Source of the DNA: Paenibacillus guangzhouensis
GTDB lineage: Bacteria; Bacillota; Bacilli; Paenibacillales; Paenibacillaceae
Assembly (NCBI RefSeq): GCF_009363075.1
Contig: NZ_CP045293.1
Coordinates: 5,295,001 to 5,359,000, forward strand
Direction of reading: 5' to 3'
DNA length: 64,000 bases
The position numbers were made by a program, and so were the translations under genes. Shown piece after piece: positions 58,010 to 64,000 of the stretch. The notes beneath the pieces were generated by a model. The model ran no database searches and was not told where the DNA came from. It was given only the letters and a program-made list of their open reading frames with translations. How positions within the stretch are numbered: position 1 is the stretch's first letter; each line of letters begins with the position of its first letter.

Positions 58010-58264
58010 ATGATGAAAAGTACGGGCATTGTAAGAAAAGTTGATGAGTTGGGCCGCGTCGTTATTCCGATTGAACTGCGTCGCACATTAGGCATTGGAG
58101 AGAAGGACGCGCTTGAGATCTATGTTGATGGTGAGCGTATTATGCTTAAGAAGTACGAGCCAGCTTGCATTTTCTGTGGTAATGCCGAGAACGTTACATA
58201 CTTTAAAGGAAAAATTATTTGTCACGAATGCCTATCTGATATCCCAACACCTGTGACAAAATAA
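58010..58264 (+). CDS. abrB: Transition-state regulator AbrB
   Basis: The only plus-strand gene here. The 84-residue protein has the AbrB DNA-binding domain (MKSTGIVRKVDELGRVVIPI, ELRRTLGIGEKDALEIYVDG). Its C-terminal part carries two CxxC pairs (Cys53/56 and 71/74: ACIFCGN, IICHEC), a likely zinc knuckle that replaces the multimerisation domain of B. subtilis AbrB. The ATG at 58010 has GAGAGGAG ten bases upstream. It keeps repressing starvation genes until Spo0A lowers its level. Confidence 0.94.
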   Translation: MMKSTGIVRKVDELGRVVIPIELRRTLGIGEKDALEIYVDGERIMLKKYEPACIFCGNAENVTYFKGKIICHECLSDIPTPVTK

Positions 58265-58326
58265 AAAAATTAGTATATAATAGATTTACCAAACTTATTA
58301 ATTCTAACCTTTTTATATCTCCTTGG

Positions 58327-58368
58327 TACCTTCCGTGGCCTAACCTGCCCAGAAGGTATATTTTTTTT
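58327..58368 (+). terminator. Terminator of abrB
   Basis: TACCTTC and GAAGGTA arms with a loop of about 18 bases, followed by TATTTTTTTT. Confidence 0.8.
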
Positions 58369-58380
58369 CTCCATATGGAA

Positions 58381-58618
58381 GTTCAAAATCGACTTATGAT
58401 CACGAGGCTCCTCGAGAAGTGTATTCGACATCGAATCTTGCGCTCAGCCTTGAATAGCATATGCTTCCGATGTATGTTTCCTTTGGAAACATTTCAGGTG
58501 CTCATTTAGGTTTCGCCTAAACTCCGCTCCTCTTTCTTCGACTTCACGCAACCTAAGCATATGCTTCCGATGTAGTTTTCTTCGAAAACTTTCAGATGCT
58601 GATAAGCCGATTTTGAAC
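58381..58618 (+). repeat. Intergenic repeat copy D, longest form
   Basis: A 238-bp copy between the convergent ends of abrB and rsmI. Its inverted ends are GTTCAAAATCGACTTAT-like (16 of 18 paired). It holds the CATCGAATCTTGC core, the TTTAGG-TTTCG-CCTAAA hairpin and two copies of a module of about 48 bases beginning AGCATATGCTTCCGATGTA. The modules' small hairpins are GTTTCC-TTT-GGAAAC and GTTTTC-TTC-GAAAAC. Apart from this and the abrB terminator the gap is empty. Confidence 0.88.
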
Positions 58619-58655
58619 CTTTATTTAAAGACATAGCTTAATCCAAAACCTATAA

Positions 58656-59540
58656 TTACAATAAAGAGTTATAAATATCCCGCCGTGAGACGTTGCGATC
58701 TGCCGCAGCCTGTTTCATGGCTTCTTTGCGATTGCCCCCGTTACGCTCCTCATAATGCGCGACATGCGCTTCGATCGACAGCGACTCCCACCATACCGTC
58801 TGGTCTGCCGACTCTAAGCCATCAGAAGGCTCTAACACAAGACAATATTCCCCTTGGGGCGGATGCTCCTCCAGCCAAGAGAGACATTCTTCAATGGTCC
58901 CACGAGCGAACTCCTCATATTTCTTCGTCAGTTCCCTCGCCATTACGACCCGGCGGTTCCCTAGCACCCTGTGCATATGTTCTAATGTCTTCGACACGCG
59001 ATGTGGTGACTCATAGAACAGCAATGTGCCTTCGGCCATACGCAGAGACTCCAGTACTTGCTCCACCGATTTCTTATCCCGTGGCAAGAATCCGACGAAC
59101 GTAAACCGTTCCGTAGGCAACCCCGATACGATAAGCGCCGATAAAGCTGCATTCGCACCCGGAATCGGCACGACCGAGATGCCATTTTCGATCGCGAGCG
59201 CCACAAGATCTGTCCCAGGATCAGAAATGGCCGGCAGACCCGCGTCGCTGACGAGTGCTATATTTTTTCCTTCTATTAAAAAACGGATCAGCTCTGGACC
59301 GCTCGCATGTTTATTATGCTCATGATAGCTGTATAACGTTTTCGACGGGATTTCAAAATGCGAGAGCAATTTTCGGCTCTGGCGCGTATCTTCTGCCGCA
59401 ATGACATCCACTTCTTGTAATGTGCGTACCGCACGATAAGTCATATCCTCCAAATTGCCGATCGGCGTTGCAACCAAATATAGCGTACCTGACGTCTGGT
59501 CCGGCCCCGGCTGAAAGCTTTTCTGTAAATTCCAAGTCAT
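58656..59540 (-). CDS. rsmI: 16S rRNA (cytidine 1402-2'-O)-methyltransferase
   Basis: Adds the 2'-O-methyl group to C1402 in the decoding centre. The 294-residue tetrapyrrole-methylase-fold protein has GTLYLVATPIGNLEDMTYRA near 18-37, ISDPGTDLV and PGANAALSALIVSGLP. LTKKYEEFARGTI follows near residue 202. The ATG overlaps the preceding methyltransferase stop by four bases. Confidence 0.96.
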   Translation of the reverse strand: MTWNLQKSFQPGPDQTSGTLYLVATPIGNLEDMTYRAVRTLQEVDVIAAEDTRQSRKLLSHFEIPSKTLYSYHEHNKHASGPELIRFLIEGKNIALVSDAGLPAISDPGTDLVALAIENGISVVPIPGANAALSALIVSGLPTERFTFVGFLPRDKKSVEQVLESLRMAEGTLLFYESPHRVSKTLEHMHRVLGNRRVVMARELTKKYEEFARGTIEECLSWLEEHPPQGEYCLVLEPSDGLESADQTVWWESLSIEAHVAHYEERNGGNRKEAMKQAAADRNVSRRDIYNSLL

Positions 59541-60295
59541 GTCGTTCCCCCCTCAGTAGACCCGTAGTAGATATGCATCAGTTCCTCGCAATACATATTG
59601 TTCTCATTATAGACAATGAGAGGTGGTAATAACCGAAGGTCCGGCTTACCGTCACGAATGGCCTCAATCAACACCATATTCGCTTCCTGATCCATCCTTG
59701 GATGCACGAAGCGAATTCGTTTGGGCTCAAGCTTGTGCTCCCGCATCATGCTAATGATCTCGCCAAGTCTCGATGGTCGATGAACCATCGACACCTTCCC
59801 GCCCGTCCGAATCAGCCGCTTGCAAGCAACAATAACATCTTCCAACGTACAACCAAGCTCATGCCTTGCCATCGCTTGATGCACATTGAGCTTATGCTCC
59901 CCGGTTAACATTTTCATATATGGCGGATTAACGGTAATGGCATCATAGACTTCATATCCGACTTCCTGATAATACGTCTTCAAATCCCCTTGCACCATGC
60001 GAATTCTCTCTTGCAGCCCGTTCATTTCAACACTTCTGCTAGCCATATCATGCAGACGGGGTTGAATTTCTACCCCATCGATCTGTGCTTCTGTCCGTGT
60101 GGAGAGAAGGAGAGGAACGACACCATTGCCTGTACACAAATCGAGAATACGTCCCCGTTTGGGAATGGAGGCGAACCGCGCCAATAAGACAGCATCCATC
60201 GAGAAGCTGAATACTTCATCACTCTGGATGATTCGAAGTTCATGCGTGAGCAGATCATCTATCCGCTCCGACGGCTGTAATAACTGTTCATTCAA
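59537..60295 (-). CDS. yabB: tRNA1(Val) A37 N6-methyltransferase family protein (YabB)
   Basis: A 252-residue SAM methyltransferase with motif I ILDLCTGNGVVPLLL near 50-64 and the adenine-N6 motif NPPY near 123. The TrmN6/YfiC family methylates A37 of tRNA-Val; the exact target here is inferred. Starts are TTGs; 60295, downstream of GGGAG, is used. B. subtilis has yazA between this gene and rsmI; here the two overlap. Confidence 0.9.
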   Translation of the reverse strand: MNEQLLQPSERIDDLLTHELRIIQSDEVFSFSMDAVLLARFASIPKRGRILDLCTGNGVVPLLLSTRTEAQIDGVEIQPRLHDMASRSVEMNGLQERIRMVQGDLKTYYQEVGYEVYDAITVNPPYMKMLTGEHKLNVHQAMARHELGCTLEDVIVACKRLIRTGGKVSMVHRPSRLGEIISMMREHKLEPKRIRFVHPRMDQEANMVLIEAIRDGKPDLRLLPPLIVYNENNMYCEELMHIYYGSTEGGTT

Positions 60296-60325
60296 GACGT
60301 TCTCTTGCTCCCTTCGCAATCAATT

Positions 60326-60358
60326 AAAAAAAACCGTAGGCAGAGTCTACCTACGGTC
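60326..60358 (-). terminator. Terminator after yabA
   Basis: ACCGTAGG and CCTACGGT with a short loop, followed by eight T on the minus strand. Confidence 0.88.
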
Positions 60359-60359
60359 G

Positions 60360-60770
60360 TTATTTATTCAAAAATGACAGACAGAACAGGCAATCGCCTT
60401 CAGTCCGCAAATGTCCGTAATATACGTTACAAATATGAAACCCTTCATGATACAAACGAGCCAGATTATCATGGCCTTCACCGACAATGGCACTTGCTGC
60501 TGCATTCGCCATCGCTTCCGCATGAGCCGGAACCTTCGACGATTTAGGAACGGCAACGGCTTGGTTCTGAGCCTCGACATGGACATGCTGTTCTTGCGGC
60601 ATGGATTCTCGCTTCAGCACACGTCTTAACTGCTGGTTCTCCATACTGAGTCGTTTGTTTTCCTCCAACAACTGCTTAATCACGAGCTTCAGTTCACCTA
60701 ATTGCTCATGCAGGTTCCCTGCTTGTGATTCAATATTATGAATTTGTGTGAAAATCTCTTTTTTCTCCAA
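60360..60770 (-). CDS. yabA: Replication initiation control protein YabA
   Basis: Negative regulator that bridges DnaA and DnaN. The 136-residue protein has an N-terminal leucine-zipper coiled coil (about 5-55), a variable linker and a C-terminal zinc-binding domain ([21 protein letters not shown]). It starts at a TTG with GGGGTGG upstream and follows ricT, as in Bacillus. The stop lies against the terminator. Confidence 0.95.
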   Translation of the reverse strand: MEKKEIFTQIHNIESQAGNLHEQLGELKLVIKQLLEENKRLSMENQQLRRVLKRESMPQEQHVHVEAQNQAVAVPKSSKVPAHAEAMANAAASAIVGEGHDNLARLYHEGFHICNVYYGHLRTEGDCLFCLSFLNK

Positions 60771-60798
60771 GTTCCCACCCCAGAGCGATCAATTGTAC

Positions 60799-61599
60799 TT
60801 ATTTTACCACAACATCATCAAAAGGAAGTTCTTTCACTTTACCCAAATCAAATATTTGAACGTGTACGGTGCGCTCACCCGCATTGATACCTACGACTTT
60901 TCCTTCACCGTATGAAGTAACAACAAGTTTACCGGTGCTTGGAAGTTCTTCCTTCACGCTTTCATAGTTATCATGCTCAAATTTCAAGCAACACATGAGA
61001 CGTCCGCATAAACCGGATATTTTCGTTGGATTTAAGGATAAGTTCTGGTCTTTCGCCATCTTGATCGAGACCGGCTCGAAATCTCCAAGCCAGGATGAAC
61101 AACATAAAATACGTCCGCATGGGCCAATGCCGCCCAGCATCTTCGCTTCATCACGAACACCGATCTGACGAAGTTCAATCCTTGTCCGAAAAATGCTCGC
61201 TAAGTCCTTAACCAGTTCCCTAAAATCTACACGCCCTTCGGCAGTAAAATAGAAAATGATTTTATTCCGATCGAACGTAAACTCGACGTCCACCAATTTC
61301 ATCTTCAATTGATGATCTCGGATTTTATCTAAACACGTTGTGAGCGCATTTCGTGCTGCAAATTTGTTCTCTTCAACAATACGTGCATCGTTATCATCTG
61401 CGATCCGAATGACTTTCTTTAGCGGTAAGACGACATCTGACTCGCCTACGCTCTTCGGCCCAATGACAACCTTGCCGTATTCTACGCCGCGTACCGTCTC
61501 CACAATCACATGCTGATCTCGCTCGACCGGCAGGTCTAATGGATCGAAATAATAGATTTTGCCCGCTTTCTTGAAACGGACACCCACCACGTTGTACAC
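60799..61599 (-). CDS. ricT: RicT (YaaT), RNase Y specificity and sporulation factor
   Basis: PSP1-domain protein; with RicA and RicF it directs RNase Y to mRNA maturation and promotes the Spo0A phosphorelay. The 266-residue protein starts YNVVGVRFKKAGKIYYFDP. It has the cysteine cluster region GGIGPCGRILCCSSWLGDF and SGLCGRLMCCLKFEHD (about 160-205). The GTG at 61599 with AGGGGGG five bases upstream gives the family start. It begins one base after holB. Confidence 0.96.
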   Translation of the reverse strand: MYNVVGVRFKKAGKIYYFDPLDLPVERDQHVIVETVRGVEYGKVVIGPKSVGESDVVLPLKKVIRIADDNDARIVEENKFAARNALTTCLDKIRDHQLKMKLVDVEFTFDRNKIIFYFTAEGRVDFRELVKDLASIFRTRIELRQIGVRDEAKMLGGIGPCGRILCCSSWLGDFEPVSIKMAKDQNLSLNPTKISGLCGRLMCCLKFEHDNYESVKEELPSTGKLVVTSYGEGKVVGINAGERTVHVQIFDLGKVKELPFDDVVVK

Positions 61600-61600
61600 A

Positions 61601-62578
61601 CTAACCCCCCTGTACTCCAACTAGGAATTGTTCAAAAGCTAACTGCGGATTCACATTCGCGCGCAGACGCTTCTGCATGTCCGTCGCCAGCTCCATACAG
61701 CGCACCCACGATTCCGCGTCGCGAGTAAACGCATATTTGCTGATCGATTCCAGCTGATCTATGAAAATGATACTTTCTGTTCGGTTGACTTGATAATGAA
61801 TCATATCTTTGAACCAAAGCAGGAATAATTGCATTAGAGTGTCCAGATGTTCAGCCAGTGGTGTCTTGAACAGCTGCTGATGCGCTGTCACCATCGCCGT
61901 ATTCATCTGATTTAGACAATCCTTACCTAATTGTAACATTAGATTTCGAATTTCTGCAAACCAATTCTGTTGGATAATTTCTCTACATGCATCAAGTCCA
62001 GAAGCAAGATGAACGACACAGCGTGCCGTTGTCTGCGGATATCCTTCTTGGACTAAAATCTGCATCATTGTCTCCGGGTCCATCGGGGTAAATGGAATCC
62101 ACTCTGCTCGCGATTGTATGGTGGGCAACATCGCTTGTCCATTCTCCGTGAGGAGAATAGCGACGACAGGAGACAAGGGCTCTTCCAAAAATTTAAGCAG
62201 ACTGTTGGCAGCTTGAACCGTCATCTGGTCTGCTTGCTCCATAATATATACTTTACGGTTACCATCCCCGGTACGATAAGCAAACTCCCGCTGCAATGCA
62301 CGGATTTGTTCGATTTTGATCGAGGCACCATCCGGGCGAATCACATGCACATCCGGATGATTCTGATGATCAACCTTCCGGCATTCCAGACATTGATCAC
62401 AGCAATCGTCTTCTCGCTCCGCACAAAACAATGACTTGGCAAGTGTCAGCGCCATTTGCCGCCGGCCCGAGCCCTTCGGACCAGCGAATAGATACGCATG
62501 AGAGACCGTATTATTCCGCAGCTCATTTTGCAGTATCTGCTTGGCGCGCACTTGGCCGATAATATCTTGAAAAGACAT
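61601..62578 (-). CDS. holB: DNA polymerase III delta-prime subunit
   Basis: Clamp-loader subunit. The 325-residue protein has an AAA+ fold with a degenerate P-loop GPKGSGRRQ (no lysine), as is normal for delta-prime. A zinc module CCDQCLEC follows near 58-66, then EQADQMTVQAANSLLKFLEEP and the SRC-like motif TIQSRAEW. A repeat copy lies in the gap upstream. Confidence 0.95.
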   Translation of the reverse strand: MSFQDIIGQVRAKQILQNELRNNTVSHAYLFAGPKGSGRRQMALTLAKSLFCAEREDDCCDQCLECRKVDHQNHPDVHVIRPDGASIKIEQIRALQREFAYRTGDGNRKVYIMEQADQMTVQAANSLLKFLEEPLSPVVAILLTENGQAMLPTIQSRAEWIPFTPMDPETMMQILVQEGYPQTTARCVVHLASGLDACREIIQQNWFAEIRNLMLQLGKDCLNQMNTAMVTAHQQLFKTPLAEHLDTLMQLFLLWFKDMIHYQVNRTESIIFIDQLESISKYAFTRDAESWVRCMELATDMQKRLRANVNPQLAFEQFLVGVQGG

Positions 62579-62618
62579 AGTAGCCTCACTTTCACATCCA
62601 TTATTGCTTCTAGAGGTT

Positions 62619-62786
62619 GTTCAAAAAGTCATCATTTGATCACGAAGTCATTCAAGAAGCATAGTCGACATCGAATCTTGCGTTCACCTTTGAAGTCCGG
62701 TACTCATTTAGGTTTCGCCTAAACTCCGTTTCTCCTTCTTCAGGTTCTCGCAACCTTCTCGGTGCTGAAATGTCGACTTTTTGAAC
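62619..62786 (+). repeat. Intergenic repeat copy E (GTTCAAAAAGTC family)
   Basis: A 168-bp copy between yaaR and holB inside a co-directional operon. Inverted ends GTTCAAAAAGTCATCATTT pair 17 of 19. Core and hairpin are the same as copy A, which is in the opposite orientation at about 96% identity. Confidence 0.92.
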
Positions 62787-62794
62787 TCATATTT

Positions 62795-63238
62795 CTAGAA
62801 GCAATAATTAATTAACAACCCACGAACCTCGCCAATCTTATTCAATAATTCGATTTTCCCTTCTTCGCTGTTCAACAGCTCTTCCGCCATTGCAATCAAC
62901 GTCGAATCGATTTCTTCTAATAATTTGTAGCGTTTACCACGACCTCTTCGATCCCAGCCACGCGCGTCTTTAATGCCAAGTCCTCGGCGAACGGTATCCT
63001 CCAAGAACCGCTTCACCATCGTTCGATAGAGATATAATTCTCTTACCGTCATTGATTTCGCAAGGCGATCTCCTTGCTGGTGAATTTGTTGGAGGCGTTG
63101 ATTGAGCTCCTCCTTCGAGGCATGCTGGTCTTGTTGGTACATGAAATCAGCGAAATTTTTCTGGCCAATCTGTTTCGAAGCATTGTCTGTCAGCTTGAGC
63201 TCCTGACCCAGCGGCCGAAAACCCGGATTAATCTTCAT
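62795..63238 (-). CDS. yaaR: YaaR-family protein (DUF327)
   Basis: A 147-residue, mostly helical protein of unknown function that is conserved between yaaQ and holB in Firmicutes. Basic centre RRGLGIKDARGWDRRGRGKRYKLLEEID near 85-112 is the family hallmark, and the tail ends GEVRGLLINYCF. The ATG at 63238 has GAGAG upstream with rather long spacing. Confidence 0.88.
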   Translation of the reverse strand: MKINPGFRPLGQELKLTDNASKQIGQKNFADFMYQQDQHASKEELNQRLQQIHQQGDRLAKSMTVRELYLYRTMVKRFLEDTVRRGLGIKDARGWDRRGRGKRYKLLEEIDSTLIAMAEELLNSEEGKIELLNKIGEVRGLLINYCF

Positions 63239-63274
63239 TCTATAACCCAACTCTCTATGGTCAACTTCGATTGA

Positions 63275-63616
<342 letters not shown>

Positions 63617-63643
63617 TTAACATTTGAATAAATACCCTCTCTA

Positions 63644-64000
63644 CTAATTTGACGCGGAGGGTGGAAAATCCTCTTGTGATGCGGTCAGGATCTGTAGGAT
63701 CTGCCTTGCGACTTCCGGTAATGACAGGCTTGCATCCACCTTGTGAATCCGTTCCGGAAATTGTGCCGCTACTATATTATAGCCTTCTCGCACCTTTAGG
63801 TGAAAACTTAATTGTTCCAGATCGAGCCGATTCACTTCACGCTGTGCATTGGCCTCAATACGGGCAAGCCCAACCTCTGGCTCAATATCCAAATAGAGCG
63901 TCAAATCTGGCATGACATCTCCAATCGCAAACTGGTTAATGGACCAGACTTCATCCATTCCCAAACCTCGGGCATGTCCCTGATAGGCCAGACTGCTATC
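63644..64000 (-). CDS. tmk: Thymidylate kinase (5' part missing)
   Basis: Phosphorylates dTMP. Only the C-terminal 118 codons are in the window; the frame is open to the right edge and starts within [19 protein letters not shown], the conserved mid-protein helix. [18 protein letters not shown] is the phosphate-contacting strand. The N-terminal P-loop is outside the window. Confidence 0.93.
   Translation of the reverse strand, partial: DSSLAYQGHARGLGMDEVWSINQFAIGDVMPDLTLYLDIEPEVGLARIEANAQREVNRLDLEQLSFHLKVREGYNIVAAQFPERIHKVDASLSLPEVARQILQILTASQEDFPPSASN

Overview
This window comes from a Gram-positive, endospore-forming Firmicute and looks most like Paenibacillus or a close relative. The evidence is the sporulation gene content (spoIIE, spoVG, spoVT, yabG, sspF, yabPQ, fin), matches to sigma-H, sigma-G, sigma-K and Spo0A sites, a YesM/YesN-type two-component system beside a sugar ABC transporter, roughly 50% GC, and a gene order that follows the Bacillus subtilis segment from tmk to lysS. 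Every gene except abrB lies on the minus strand, so the text below reads from high to low coordinates, in the direction of transcription. Gene identities rest on recognisable motifs and synteny; no database search was run.

Region by region: 64000-58656 holds tmk (cut by the window edge), darA (yaaQ), yaaR, holB, ricT, yabA, the yabB methyltransferase and rsmI. The plus-strand abrB (58010-58264) has Spo0A boxes behind its promoter. Then come an HD phosphohydrolase in the slot where Bacillus has metS, tatD, a cyclic-di-AMP riboswitch with terminator, yabE, rnmV, rsmA, yabG, veg, sspF (57 codons), ispE, purR, yabJ, spoVG, glmU, prs, pth, fin, mfd, a PrsA-type lipoprotein, spoVT, yabM, yabN, HU, yabO, yabP, yabQ, divIC, yabR and spoIIE. 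They are followed by a membrane-anchored TPR protein, yabS, yabT, tilS, hpt and ftsH.

From 22400 to 11480 the NAD genes nadA and nadB-nadC-coaX are split by a five-gene block: a lipoprotein sugar-binding protein, two permeases, a YesM-like kinase and a YesN-like regulator. A catabolite-repression (cre) site overlaps the block's promoter. The left end carries hslO, a second parvulin, cysK, the p-aminobenzoate/folate operon (pabB-pabA-pabC-folP-folB-folK), yazB, dusB, greA and the 5' part of lysS. The region therefore combines core replication, translation, nucleotide and cofactor genes with sporulation genes that have their own developmental promoters.

The most unusual signal is a family of intergenic repeats of about 62-238 bp, bounded by GTTCAAAAAGTC-type inverted ends. 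Five copies lie in this window (3529, 34208, 39080, 58381, 62619). They are modular, and several predicted stems differ between copies by paired base changes. Other points worth a look are a 36-codon open frame running from the yabE riboswitch leader to its ribosome binding site, an inverted repeat that could mask the TPR gene's ribosome binding site, and a coding remnant next to the shortest repeat copy.
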